The notes beneath the pieces are model-generated. The model was not told where the DNA came from. It did not search any database and was given only the letters and a program-made list of their open reading frames with translations. A stretch of DNA of 64,000 nucleotides from JAFGLZ01 sp964622545. GTDB taxonomy: Bacteria > Planctomycetota > Phycisphaerae > UBA1845 > JAFGLZ01. Of this stretch, positions 16,723-25,705 are shown in pieces. The stretch spans positions 8,693-72,692 of the forward strand of contig CAZUQM010000037.1 of the NCBI GenBank assembly GCA_964622545.1. The letters are read 5' to 3'. Position 1 is the first letter of the stretch. Each line of letters opens with the position of its first letter. Both the position numbers and the translations under genes were made by a program.

Positions 16723-18081
16723 ATGCTCAGCGCGTTTTTGAACATCTTCAAGGTGCCGGAGCTTCGCAACAAGCTCTTCTTCACGTTCGGTCTGCTGACG
16801 ATCTATCGGGTGGGGTTCTTCGTGCCCCTGCCGGGCGTGAACCAGGAGCAGCTCAGCAAGCACTTCAGCGGCGGCGGCGCGGGCCAGGTGGCCGAGTACT
16901 TCGCGATCTTCACGGGCGGCGATCTGCAGCAGAGCACGATCTTCGGCCTGGGGATCATGCCGTACATCTCGGCGGCCATTATCTTCCAGTTGCTGGTGAC
17001 GGTGGTTCCGGCGCTCGAGCGACTCAAGAAGGAGGGCCAGACCGGTCAGAAGAAGATCCAGGAGTACACCCGCTACGCGACGGTGGGGCTTTGTCTGGTG
17101 CAGGCGTTCTTCTGGCTGAGCTACATGGGGCGTCAGGGCCTGTTGATGGCCGACTACGCCAACTGGTGGACCGTGCGGATGATGGTGGTGATCGGGCTGA
17201 CCACGGGCACGATCTTCCTGATGTGGCTGGGCGAGCAGATCGACGAATACGGCATCGGCAACGGCATCAGCCTCATCATCATGGCCGGCATCGTGGCCCG
17301 CATGCCGCAGGCGATCATCATGGTCGCGCAGAACTTTCGTCGGTTCGACGAGGCCGGCGGCCAGAACTCGATGGACATCACGAAGGTCCTGTTCCTGATC
17401 GGGGCGTTCGTGGCGGTGGTGGCCGGATCGATCCTGATCACGCAGGGCCAGCGGCGGATCCCGATCCAGCAGGCCAAGCAGACGCGCGGGCGTCGCGTGT
17501 ACGGCGGTCAGCGCCAGTACCTGCCGCTCCGCGTGAACCACGGCGGCGTGATGCCGATCATCTTCGCCAGCTCGTTGCTGATCTTTCCGGGCATCGTGCT
17601 GGGCTGGCTGGCCGACTCGTTCCAGTGGGGCGGTTTTCGCCTCCTGGCCGAGGCGATGGCCCCGGGAGCGTACGTCTACGAGGTGGTGTACATCGGTCTG
17701 ATCTACTTCTTCGCGTACTTCTGGACAACGGTCCAGTTCCAGCCGAAGGAGATGGCCGACCAATTGCGGGACTACGGCAGCTTCATACCGGGGCTGCGGC
17801 CCGGCAAGCGGACGGCCGACTACCTCGAGAAGGTGATGGAGCGAATCACCTACGTGGGCGCCGCGTTTCTGTCGATCATCGCGGTGATCCCCTCGGTGGT
17901 GGCGATCTGGTTGGAGATCCCGTTCCAGGTGTCGGCGTTTCTGGGCGGGACGGGTCTGCTGATCGTGGTGAGCGTCGCGCTGGACCTGGTCCAGCGGATC
18001 GAGGCGAACCTGATCATGCGGAACTACAGCGGGTTCCTGGGCGGTGAAGGGGGTGGACGCATCAAGGGGGCGTACGCATGA
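16723..18081 (+). CDS. secY: preprotein translocase subunit SecY
   Basis: The ATG at 16723, one base after rplO, gives 452 residues with ten expected membrane helices. Visible motifs are FVPLPGVNQ in the plug region, GIMPYISAAIIFQL, IGNGISLIIMAGI and the RGRRVYGGQRQYLPLRVNHGGVMPIIF cytoplasmic loop, given here in part. SecY is the protein-conducting channel. Its stop overlaps the adk start as ATGA. Confidence 0.96.
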   Translation: MLSAFLNIFKVPELRNKLFFTFGLLTIYRVGFFVPLPGVNQEQLSKHFSGGGAGQVAEYFAIFTGGDLQQSTIFGLGIMPYISAAIIFQLLVTVVPALERLKKEGQTGQKKIQEYTRYATVGLCLVQAFFWLSYMGRQGLLMADYANWWTVRMMVVIGLTTGTIFLMWLGEQIDEYGIGNGISLIIMAGIVARMPQAIIMVAQNFRRFDEAGGQNSMDITKVLFLIGAFVAVVAGSILITQGQRRIPIQQAKQTRGRRVYGGQRQYLPLRVNHGGVMPIIFASSLLIFPGIVLGWLADSFQWGGFRLLAEAMAPGAYVYEVVYIGLIYFFAYFWTTVQFQPKEMADQLRDYGSFIPGLRPGKRTADYLEKVMERITYVGAAFLSIIAVIPSVVAIWLEIPFQVSAFLGGTGLLIVVSVALDLVQRIEANLIMRNYSGFLGGEGGGRIKGAYA

Positions 18082-18734
18082 TCCTCGTGATGTTGGGACC
18101 TCCGGGCGCGGGCAAGGGCACGCAGGCCAAGCGGATCGCCGAGGCGTTCGGCCTGCTGCACCTGAGCAGCGGCGACATTTTGCGAGCCGAGCGCAAAGCC
18201 GGGACGGAGCTGGGCCGGAAGGCGCAGGAGTACATGGACGCCGGCAAGCTCGTGCCGGACGATCTGATCGTCTCGATGATGGTCGAGCAGATCAACAAGC
18301 CTGAGGCGTCCAAGGGCGTCCTGCTCGACGGGTTTCCGCGAACTGCGCCGCAGGCCGAGGCCCTGGACAAGAGCCTGAGCGAGGTGGGCAAGCGGATCGA
18401 CCTGGTGATCGACCTGGTGGTGCCGGACGATGACGTGGCGGGCCGGCTGACGGGTCGTCGTAGCTGCCCGGCGTGCGGCGCCGTGTATCACGTGACGTTC
18501 AACCCGCCGAAGCAGGTGGACCAGTGTGACAAGGATTGCGGGGCGCTGGTGACGCGACCGGATGATACCGAAGAGGTCGTGCGCGAGAGGCTGTCGACGT
18601 ACCACGAGCAGACCGCGCCGCTGGCGGCCTACTATCGCGAGAAGGGCCTGCTGGTCGAGGTCGACGGCTCGAAGCCGGTGGACGCAGTGACGGCGGCGGT
18701 GCGGGCCGAATGCGAGAAGGTCGCCGGATCTTGA
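18078..18734 (+). CDS. adk: adenylate kinase with a zinc LID
   Basis: The 218-residue enzyme interconverts AMP, ADP and ATP. It has the P-loop GPPGAGKGT (7-15), the LLDGFPRTAPQAEAL segment, and a LID domain with four cysteines (C130, C133, C150, C154) that fit a structural zinc site. The start overlaps the secY stop by four bases. The secY-adk-map order is common in bacteria. Confidence 0.96.
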   Translation: MILVMLGPPGAGKGTQAKRIAEAFGLLHLSSGDILRAERKAGTELGRKAQEYMDAGKLVPDDLIVSMMVEQINKPEASKGVLLDGFPRTAPQAEALDKSLSEVGKRIDLVIDLVVPDDDVAGRLTGRRSCPACGAVYHVTFNPPKQVDQCDKDCGALVTRPDDTEEVVRERLSTYHEQTAPLAAYYREKGLLVEVDGSKPVDAVTAAVRAECEKVAGS

Positions 18735-18837
18735 GGGTGCGGCGGCGTCCTCCTTGCCCGGTCTTGCGGGGTTCGGGCGGCGGTGCCGGCCGGGATGTGA
18801 GAGCAACAGGGACGGGCCGGTTGGGTCCGATGGCGGT

Positions 18838-19623
18838 ATGGCCATCATCAAGAAAAGCCGTCAGGAGATCGAGCTGATGCGCCACGCCGGTCGGCTGGTC
18901 CATCAGATCCTGACAGCGATCCGTCAAGCGGTTCGGCCGGGCGTGACGACGGCGGACCTGGATCGGATCGCGGACGAGATGATCGGGCAGGCCGGGGCCG
19001 AGGCGTTGTTCAAGGGTCAGCAGACGCCTCAGGCGAAGATGCCGTATCCCAGTGCGATCTGCACGAGCGTGAACGACGAGGTGGTTCACGGGGTGCCGGG
19101 CAGCCGGGTGCTGGATGAGGGGGACATCATCAGCGTCGACTGCGGTGTGCGGCTGGACGGCTTCTGCGGTGACTCGGCAACGACGATTCCGGTCGGGTCG
19201 ATCTCGCACGAGGCTCAGCGGTTGCTGGATGTGACGCAGCAGGCGCTGGAGATCGCGATTCGCGAGTCCCGCCCGGGCGGCAAGTGGAGCGACGTGGCCG
19301 GCCAGATGCAGCGGCATGCCGAACAGGCGGGTTTCGGGGTCGTCAAGGACTTCGTGGGCCACGGCATCGGTCGCCAGATGTGGGAAGACCCGAAGGTGCC
19401 GAACTTTGTGGACCGGCACCTCAAGCAGCACGACATCCGTTTGGAGCCCGGCCTGGTGATCGCGGTGGAGCCGATGATCAACGCGGGCACGTCGAAGGTG
19501 CAGTACGCCGACGACGGGACGGGTTGGACGGTGGTCACGCGAGACGGCAGGTGGGCGGCTCATTTCGAGCACATGCTCGCGATCACCGAGGACGGGGTCG
19601 AGGTGCTGTCCAACGGGCACTGA
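18838..19623 (+). CDS. map: methionine aminopeptidase type I
   Basis: Starting at the ATG at 18838 (MAIIKKSRQEIELM) the protein is 261 residues, the normal length. It has the pita-bread fold residues H84, D101, D112, H175, E211 and E244, which bind the metal pair and substrate. It removes N-terminal Met from new proteins. The frame is open further upstream but the family N-terminus fits 18838. Confidence 0.95.
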   Translation: MAIIKKSRQEIELMRHAGRLVHQILTAIRQAVRPGVTTADLDRIADEMIGQAGAEALFKGQQTPQAKMPYPSAICTSVNDEVVHGVPGSRVLDEGDIISVDCGVRLDGFCGDSATTIPVGSISHEAQRLLDVTQQALEIAIRESRPGGKWSDVAGQMQRHAEQAGFGVVKDFVGHGIGRQMWEDPKVPNFVDRHLKQHDIRLEPGLVIAVEPMINAGTSKVQYADDGTGWTVVTRDGRWAAHFEHMLAITEDGVEVLSNGH

Positions 19624-19718
19624 GCCCGGCGGATCGGGGCTGGTTGCAGCGGCGTTTCCGACCGTGGGAGACATAGGCTCGCGCGGCCGGTGATGTTCTT
19701 TTTGAAGGGATGGTTGTG

Positions 19719-19832
19719 ATGAAGGTTCGAAGCAGCGTCAAACGAATCTGCGAGAATTGCAAAGTGATCAGGCGCAAGGGTGTGCTGCGGGTGATCTGCT
19801 CAAATCCGCGTCACAAGCAGCGACAGGGGTAA
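19719..19832 (+). CDS. rpmJ: 50S ribosomal protein L36
   Basis: A 37-residue frame begins MKVRSSVKRICENCKVIRR and ends NPRHKQRQG. The cysteines at 11, 14 and 27 and the histidine at 32 form the L36 zinc ribbon. GAAGGGA lies eight bases before the ATG. The gene normally follows infA, but the 95 bases back to map have no room for infA. Confidence 0.95.
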   Translation: MKVRSSVKRICENCKVIRRKGVLRVICSNPRHKQRQG

Positions 19833-19894
19833 GGCGTGCGGTTTAGGCCACGGGCCGAGCGTGCCCGGCGGCGGCGTTATTGAAGGAGGACGAC

Positions 19895-20284
19895 ATGCCC
19901 CGTATCGCAGGCGTGGACGTGCCGAACGACAAGCGGATCGTGATAGCCCTGACGTACGTCCACGGCGTGGGTCCGACGCTGAGCCGTCGGATTCTCAAGG
20001 AGGCGGGCATCGACGAGTCGGTGCGAGCCAACAAGCTGACGGATGACGAGATCTCGCGGATCGCGGGGGTGATCGATCGCGGTTTCGTGGTGGAGGGCCA
20101 GCTTCGGCGGCAGGTTCAGCAGAGCATCGCCCGGCTGAGAGACATCAACTGCTACCGCGGCTTGCGTCATCGTCGCGGGCTGCCGGTTCGCGGTCAACGG
20201 ACGCAGACGAACGCCCGAACGCGCAAGGGTCCGAAGAAGACGGTGGCCGGCAAGAAGGGCGTGAAGGAGATGCATCGTGGCTAA
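19895..20284 (+). CDS. rpsM: 30S ribosomal protein S13
   Basis: AAGGAGGA precedes an ATG giving 129 residues, starting MPRIAGVDVPNDKR and ending with the CYRGLRHRRGLPVRGQRTQT block and a basic tail. S13 contacts P-site tRNA. Its last eight bases overlap rpsK. Confidence 0.95.
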   Translation: MPRIAGVDVPNDKRIVIALTYVHGVGPTLSRRILKEAGIDESVRANKLTDDEISRIAGVIDRGFVVEGQLRRQVQQSIARLRDINCYRGLRHRRGLPVRGQRTQTNARTRKGPKKTVAGKKGVKEMHRG

Positions 20285-20675
20285 GTCGAGCAAACGGCGC
20301 GTCCGGCGGAGCGTCCCGCGGGCGGTGGCCCACATCAAGGCGACGTTCAACAACACGATCATCACGATCACGGATCCCGGCGGCGACACGTTGTGCTGGG
20401 GCTCGGCGGGCTCGGTGTCGATCGGCGGGGAGCGGAAGTTCTCCGGCACGCGCAAGAGCACGCCGTTCGCGGCCCAGCGTGCGGCGCTGCACGTGGCCAA
20501 CGAAGCCAAACGGATGGGTGTGAACGAGGTGGAAGTACGTGTCAAGGGTCCTGGCTCGGGGCGTGAGTCGGCGATCACGGCCCTTCAGAGCGCGGGGCTG
20601 AAGATTTTGAGCATCGAGGACGTGACACCGCTGCCCCATAACGGATGCCGTCCGTCGAAACGGCGTCGGGTGTAA
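20277..20675 (+). CDS. rpsK: 30S ribosomal protein S11
   Basis: The GTG start at 20277 lies inside rpsM with GAAGGAGA just upstream. The 132-residue protein has AHIKATFNNTIITITDPGG, the KSTPFAAQRAA segment and the C-terminal PLPHNGCRPSKRRRV, all S11 features. It lies at the 30S platform. Confidence 0.95.
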   Translation: MAKSSKRRVRRSVPRAVAHIKATFNNTIITITDPGGDTLCWGSAGSVSIGGERKFSGTRKSTPFAAQRAALHVANEAKRMGVNEVEVRVKGPGSGRESAITALQSAGLKILSIEDVTPLPHNGCRPSKRRRV

Positions 20676-20678
20676 ACT

Positions 20679-21311
20679 ATGTCGAGACATACCGGACCGA
20701 AATGTCGGCTGTGCCGACGAGAAGGCGTGAAGCTGATGCTCAAGGGCATCCGTTGCGAGACGGCCAAGTGCGCGATGGAGCGTCAGGGTCGGAGCAACCC
20801 TCCGGGGATGCACTCGTGGCGACGAGGCAAGGCGACGCAGTACGGCGTTCGGCTTCGCGAGAAGCAGAAGGTCAAGCGGTACTACGGCGTGTTTGAGCGT
20901 CAGTTCATGAAGTACTTCGCCCAGGCGGAGCGTCAACGTCAGAACACGGGCGTGGCCCTGTTGTGTCTGTTGGAGCGTCGTCTGGACAATGTGGTTTACA
21001 AGGCTGGCTTTGCGGCCTCGCGTCCGAGCGCGCGTCAGATGATCGGCCACGGTCACATCTACGTGAACGGACGTCGGGTCGACAGGCCGAGCTTCCGCCT
21101 TTCCCAGGGCGACAAGATCAGCGTCAAGGGCAGCGAGAAGAGTCAGAAGCTCGTCCGCCAGCAACTCGAGGGCGATGGTGTGCGAACGGTGCAACCTTGG
21201 ATTCAGCTAACGCCGGAGCGTCTCGAGGCGACCATTGCGGCGTTGCCGACGCGCGACGACATCCAGATCCCGGTGGAAGAACAGTTGATCGTCGAGTTGT
21301 GCAGCCGCTAA
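20679..21311 (+). CDS. rpsD: 30S ribosomal protein S4
   Basis: The 210-residue protein has the S4 RNA-binding domain with RLDNVVYKAGFAASRPSARQ and GHIYVNGRRVDRPSFRL. The N-terminal part carries cysteines (CRLC at about 9-12, then CETAKC) that may bind zinc, as in other C+ S4 proteins. The start is three bases after rpsK. Confidence 0.95.
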   Translation: MSRHTGPKCRLCRREGVKLMLKGIRCETAKCAMERQGRSNPPGMHSWRRGKATQYGVRLREKQKVKRYYGVFERQFMKYFAQAERQRQNTGVALLCLLERRLDNVVYKAGFAASRPSARQMIGHGHIYVNGRRVDRPSFRLSQGDKISVKGSEKSQKLVRQQLEGDGVRTVQPWIQLTPERLEATIAALPTRDDIQIPVEEQLIVELCSR

Positions 21312-21374
21312 GCGGTCCCCGAGCACCGGAAGCGACGGGACGACCAAAGCACACGCAAGAGGGAGGTTAGCCCG

Positions 21375-22424
21375 ATGCGTATCAGGTGGCGTGATCTAGA
21401 GCTGCCGACCAAAGTGGACCTGGACCGCGAGGTCAGCACGGATACCTACGGCCGGTTCAGCGTCGAGCCCTTTGAACGCGGTTTCGGCACGACGGTGGGT
21501 AACAGTCTGCGTCGAATCCTGCTGAGCAGCTTGGAGGGGGCGGCGGTCACGCGGGTCAAGATCTCGGGCGCCCAGCACGAATTCAGCCATTTGCAGGGCG
21601 TGCTCGAGGACGTGACGGACATCATCCTGAATATCAAGGGACTGGTCGTCAAGCTGGACGGCGAAGGGCCCAAGACGATGTTCGTCACGAAGCAGGGTCC
21701 GGGCGAGGTGTACGCCTCGGACATCCAGGCGGACGCCGCGATCGACGTGGTGAACAAGGACCAGTTGATCGCGACGCTGACCGACGACGTCGAGTTCCAC
21801 GCCGAGATGACCGTCCGGAGCGGACGGGGCTACATCACGGCCGAGGAGAACGCCGCCGGCGAGGATGAGATCGGGGTGATCCCGGTGGATTCGGTGTTCT
21901 CGCCCGTGACGCGGGTCCGCTACAAGACCGAGGACACGCGCGTGGGCCAGCGCGTGAACTACGATCGGTTGGTCTTGGAGATCTGGACGAAGGGGACGGT
22001 CACGCCGGACCTGGCCCTGGTGGAGGCGGCCAAGATCCTTCGTAAGCACCTGAACCCCTTCGTGCAGTACGCCGAGGTGGGCGATCAGCTCGTGGCCGAG
22101 GGCCAGGCCGAGGGCGACGGCGAGGGCATCGATGCGGAGATGCAGGCCAAGCTCTCGATGCCGATCTCGGAGCTGGACCTTTCTGTTCGGGCGGGGAACT
22201 GCCTCGATTCGGCGAAGATTACGACGGTGGGCCAGTTGGTCCACATGACGGACGCCGATCTGCTGCGGGTTCGGAGTTTCGGCAAGACGAGCCTGAGAGA
22301 GGTCAAGCGAAAGCTGGCCGATCTGGGTTTGTCGTTGGGCATGAAGGTCCCGGTGGGCGCCTCGGCTACGCAAGAGGCCGTGGACACCGGCGATGAGGAC
22401 GAGGAAGACGCCGACGAAGAGTGA
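21375..22424 (+). CDS. rpoA: RNA polymerase alpha subunit
   Basis: The 349-residue product has the alpha N-terminal domain with FGTTVGNSLRRILLSSLEGAAV (given here as key block) needed for dimerisation and assembly, a linker of about 240-262 rich in Gly/Glu, and the C-terminal domain with CLDSAKITTVGQLV and SFGKTSLREVKRKLADLGL, which contacts UP elements and activators. It ends in an acidic tail. GGGAGG supports the ATG. Confidence 0.96.
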   Translation: MRIRWRDLELPTKVDLDREVSTDTYGRFSVEPFERGFGTTVGNSLRRILLSSLEGAAVTRVKISGAQHEFSHLQGVLEDVTDIILNIKGLVVKLDGEGPKTMFVTKQGPGEVYASDIQADAAIDVVNKDQLIATLTDDVEFHAEMTVRSGRGYITAEENAAGEDEIGVIPVDSVFSPVTRVRYKTEDTRVGQRVNYDRLVLEIWTKGTVTPDLALVEAAKILRKHLNPFVQYAEVGDQLVAEGQAEGDGEGIDAEMQAKLSMPISELDLSVRAGNCLDSAKITTVGQLVHMTDADLLRVRSFGKTSLREVKRKLADLGLSLGMKVPVGASATQEAVDTGDEDEEDADEE

Positions 22425-22522
22425 GTCGTGACGCGTCGAGCCAAGGGCGACTGAGTTGAGCTTTCGGTGCAGGCGAGCCTGCTCGGGGGTTCGGCTGACG
22501 GCCTGAAAGTGGATGTGGAATC

Positions 22523-23380
22523 ATGCGACACCGTGTGGCAGCGCGCAAACTGAATCGAACGTCGTCGCACCGGACGGCCATGCTTCGGAACATGGCCCAG
22601 AGCCTGATCGAGCACGGTCAGCTCCGCACGACGCTGTCCAAGGCGAAGACGCTGAAGCCGTTCGTCGAGAAGCTGATCACGCTGGCCAAGCGGGCCCGCG
22701 GAGGCGATCTGATCGCCCGTCGGCTGCTGATGAAGGATCTGTGTGACCGTGCGATGATCCCGGCCGACCGCCTCGAGGATTACGAGATGATGTCGGACGC
22801 GGCGCGGGCGAAGGTCTTGCGGGCCAAGACGGGGCGACGGCACCGGACCGGGGAGGCCCGCACGGGCACGCCCTTCACGGCCGAGTCGGTCGCACGCAAG
22901 CTCATCAACGAGATCGCGGCGGATTTCGAGGACCGCTCCGGCGGCTACACGCGGATCATCAAGCTGGCTGACACGCGAATCGGCGACGGCTCAGCGCTGG
23001 CCGTGATCCAGTTCGTGGGCCAAGAGGAGGAGCCGGGCTCCGTGCGTCGCGGGGCGCCGACGGCCCGCCGAAAGCGAGCCGAGGCCCGCTACGCCATGGT
23101 GGAAAAGGGCAGTCCGCGGGAGCGTCGCGCCGCCACGAAGGCCAAGGCCGAGCGGAAGGCCGACGCTCGTAAGGCCCAGGAGACCGACGAGGCCGAGGCC
23201 CCCTCGGTGGCTGAGACCCCCGAACCCGACGAGGTCGAGCAGGAGCCCCCCGCGGCTGAGGCCGAGGCGGACGAGCAGGCCAAGCCGGCCGATGCCGGTG
23301 ACGGCGAGGCCTCACAGGGCGAGGACTCGGGCGACGAGCGGCAAGACCAGGCCGAGGGCAAGGACGAGAAGAACACCTAG
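22523..23380 (+). CDS. rplQ: 50S ribosomal protein L17 with insertion and long acidic tail
   Basis: The N-terminal 70 residues (MRHRVAARKLNRTSSHR, TLSKAKTLKPFVEKLITLAK) and residues 120-165 (INEIAADFEDRSGGYTRI) are L17. At 285 residues it is more than twice the E. coli length of 127. About 45 extra residues lie at 72-118. A tail from about 172 is first basic (to about 215) and then strongly acidic, rich in Glu, Ala, Asp and Pro. The tail is probably disordered. It is the last gene of the operon; a terminator-like hairpin follows. Confidence 0.93.
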   Translation: MRHRVAARKLNRTSSHRTAMLRNMAQSLIEHGQLRTTLSKAKTLKPFVEKLITLAKRARGGDLIARRLLMKDLCDRAMIPADRLEDYEMMSDAARAKVLRAKTGRRHRTGEARTGTPFTAESVARKLINEIAADFEDRSGGYTRIIKLADTRIGDGSALAVIQFVGQEEEPGSVRRGAPTARRKRAEARYAMVEKGSPRERRAATKAKAERKADARKAQETDEAEAPSVAETPEPDEVEQEPPAAEAEADEQAKPADAGDGEASQGEDSGDERQDQAEGKDEKNT

Positions 23381-23434
23381 CCGGGCTAGGCCCGCGGCAA
23401 CGTACGAAGCGGCCCAATCAGGGCGCAGCATCCC

Positions 23435-23475
23435 AGGCCGGCGGTTCCTGTGAGTCCGTCCGGCCTGTTTCTTTC
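23435..23475 (+). terminator. probable intrinsic terminator after rplQ
   Basis: AGGCCGG at 23435-23441 pairs with CCGGCCT at 23460-23466, and an inner CGG pairs with CCG across one bulged T. A T-rich run, GTTTCTTTCT, follows. It lies between rplQ and the HIT gene and so probably ends the 17-kb ribosomal operon. Confidence 0.6.
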
Positions 23476-23494
23476 TCAGCATGGGAGCGATCCG

Positions 23495-23920
23495 ATGGCA
23501 GAGCGGAAAGACGATTGCATCTTCTGCAAGATGGTCGCCGGCGAGGTGCCGTCATCTAAGGTCTATGAGGATGATTACTGCTTGGCCTTCATGGACATCG
23601 GCCCGCTCGCGCCGGGGCATCTGCTGGTCATCCCCAAGGGGCACTACGAGCGCCTCTGGGAGATGGACACCGACACGGCCAAAGGCATCGCCGAGCAGCT
23701 CGGGCCGCTCTCGAAGGCGGTCACGGAGGCCAGCGGTGCCGAGGGCTGCAACCTGCTTCAGAACAACGGTCAGGCCAGCGGTCAGGTGGTCATGCACGTG
23801 CACTTCCACATCATCCCTCGCAAGACAGGCGACGGCCTGGGCTACCGCTGGAATGCGGGTCAGTACGCCGAGGGCGAGATGGAGGCCATGCGGCAGGCGA
23901 TCGCGGACAAGATCGAGTAA
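23495..23920 (+). CDS. HIT family nucleotide-binding protein
   Basis: The 141-residue product has the histidine triad HVHFH at 101-105 with the catalytic middle histidines, plus CIFC at 8-11, which in Hint-like proteins joins a zinc site. Such enzymes hydrolyse AMP-amino-acid or dinucleoside substrates. The start at 23495 (MAERKDDCIFCK) fits the family and has GGGAGCGA upstream. It follows the rplQ terminator, so it is probably a separate unit. Confidence 0.9.
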   Translation: MAERKDDCIFCKMVAGEVPSSKVYEDDYCLAFMDIGPLAPGHLLVIPKGHYERLWEMDTDTAKGIAEQLGPLSKAVTEASGAEGCNLLQNNGQASGQVVMHVHFHIIPRKTGDGLGYRWNAGQYAEGEMEAMRQAIADKIE

Positions 23921-24072
23921 CCTCTTAGGCCGTAAGGTCGTGGAGATTCCGGTGCGGCATCGCAAGGAATCCTTGCATTGCGCCCGAGAGATGGATAAGA
24001 ATGACGTACTGAGGTGACGGTCGCTCCGTGGATGCGTGGCCGCCGACCGCCGCCCCTGGTCAGGGTACCACG

Positions 24073-25623
24073 ATGATCGACGACGCCGGGACAGACATGC
24101 TTGCCGTGGGCGGGCTGGAGACGGTCTTTCTGGTGGTGTACATGACCGTGCTCGCTCTGGTCTGCGTCTACGCCCTGCATCGCTATCAGCTGGTTCACCT
24201 GTACTACAAGCATCGCAAGAATACCCCCAGGCTTAGCGCGTGCTTCGTCGAGCCGCCGCACGTGACGATCCAGCTTCCGATGTACAACGAGCAGTATGTG
24301 GCCGAGCGAATCATCGAGGCGACGTGCGCTATCGACTACCCGCCCGAGCGGCTCGAGATCCAGGTGCTGGACGACTCGACGGACGAGACGAGGGAGATCG
24401 CGCGTCGGACGGTCGAGCGGATGCGGCAGGCCGGGCACGACGTGGTGTACATCCATCGTGAGGACCGCAAGGGCTACAAGGCGGGCGCGCTGGAGCATGG
24501 TCAGAACACGGCCAAGGGCGAGTACATCTGCATCTTCGACGCGGACTTCATCCCTCCGCGGGACATCCTGCACCAGACGATCCACTACTTCACGGATCCG
24601 TCGGTGGGCATGGTGCAGGCGCGGTGGGACCACATCAACCGCGACCACTCGATGCTGACGCGGACGCAGGCGATCTTGCTGGACGGGCATTTCGTGATCG
24701 AGCACGCCGCTCGGAACCGTTCGGGCCGCTTCATGAGCTTCAACGGCACGGCGGGGATGTGGCGGAAGTCCTGCATCACCGACGCCGGCGGATGGCAGCA
24801 TGACACGTTGACCGAGGACCTGGACCTGAGCTACCGGGCCCAGATGAAGGGCTGGAAGTTTCTGTTCCTGCCCGATCTGGTGAGCCCGGCCGAGCTGCCC
24901 CCGGAGATGCAGTCGTTCAAGCAGCAGCAGCATCGCTGGGCCAAGGGCGGCGCTCAGACGTGCAAGAAGTTGTTGCCCAAGATCCTGGGTTCGCGTCTGC
25001 CGGCGAAGATCAAGATGGAGGCGTTCTTCCACCTGACCAGTTGCACGGTGTACCTGTACATCGTGGCGCTGACGCTGATGCTCTATCCGGCGATGAAGCT
25101 CCGGCTGAGCCTCTTCGGCGAGAGCGAGGTGCTGGGCAACATGCTGTTCGGCCTATCGTTGTTCGTGATCGCCACGTGCTCGCCGAGCGCGTTCTACCTG
25201 GCCAGCCAGCGGGAGATCTTCCGGACCTGGTCGGACAAGATCAAGTACCTTCCGTTCCTGATGAGCGTGGGCATCGGCATCTCGCTGAACAATGCCCGGG
25301 CCGCGCTGGAGGGGTTCTTCGGCAAGCCGGGCGAGTTCGTACGGACGCCGAAGTACGGCGTCTCGGCGGCGACCGATCAGACGTGGCGGTCTCGTGCCAA
25401 GACCTTCCGCCAGCGCGTCAAGCTCCAGCCGTTCTTCGAGTTGGCGCTGGGCGCGTACCTGTCCCTTTGCGTCCTGTGGTCGGTACGCGACCCGAAGATG
25501 GCCTTCGGCACGCCTTTCCTCGTTCTGTTTGCCAGCGGCTACCTCTACGTGAGCCTGAGCACGTTCTACGGTCTGTTCGTTCGCGAGGCGCAGCCGGCCG
25601 GCGAGCGGCAAACCCTCGGTTGA
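24073..25623 (+). CDS. processive-type GT2 glycosyltransferase (cellulose-synthase-like)
   Basis: From the ATG at 24073 the protein is 516 residues. A first membrane helix (about 11-36) is followed by the GT2 domain with all four motifs of inverting processive enzymes: DD at 100-101, DAD at 156-158, TED at 247-249 and QQHRW at 285-289. Membrane helices fill about 330-490. There is no PilZ domain, unlike BcsA. Such enzymes make and often export beta-linked polysaccharide or glucosylate lipids. A GTG at 24028 is the alternative start. Neighbours give no bcsB or bcsC, so the product is unknown. Confidence 0.85.
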   Translation: MIDDAGTDMLAVGGLETVFLVVYMTVLALVCVYALHRYQLVHLYYKHRKNTPRLSACFVEPPHVTIQLPMYNEQYVAERIIEATCAIDYPPERLEIQVLDDSTDETREIARRTVERMRQAGHDVVYIHREDRKGYKAGALEHGQNTAKGEYICIFDADFIPPRDILHQTIHYFTDPSVGMVQARWDHINRDHSMLTRTQAILLDGHFVIEHAARNRSGRFMSFNGTAGMWRKSCITDAGGWQHDTLTEDLDLSYRAQMKGWKFLFLPDLVSPAELPPEMQSFKQQQHRWAKGGAQTCKKLLPKILGSRLPAKIKMEAFFHLTSCTVYLYIVALTLMLYPAMKLRLSLFGESEVLGNMLFGLSLFVIATCSPSAFYLASQREIFRTWSDKIKYLPFLMSVGIGISLNNARAALEGFFGKPGEFVRTPKYGVSAATDQTWRSRAKTFRQRVKLQPFFELALGAYLSLCVLWSVRDPKMAFGTPFLVLFASGYLYVSLSTFYGLFVREAQPAGERQTLG

Positions 25624-25705
25624 GGCGAGGGCCAGGGGGCTCCCAGCCCGGAATCGTGCTTGCCTGGCGGCTCCGGCAACGAATCGCCATGCGGATCAGA
25701 CGTCC

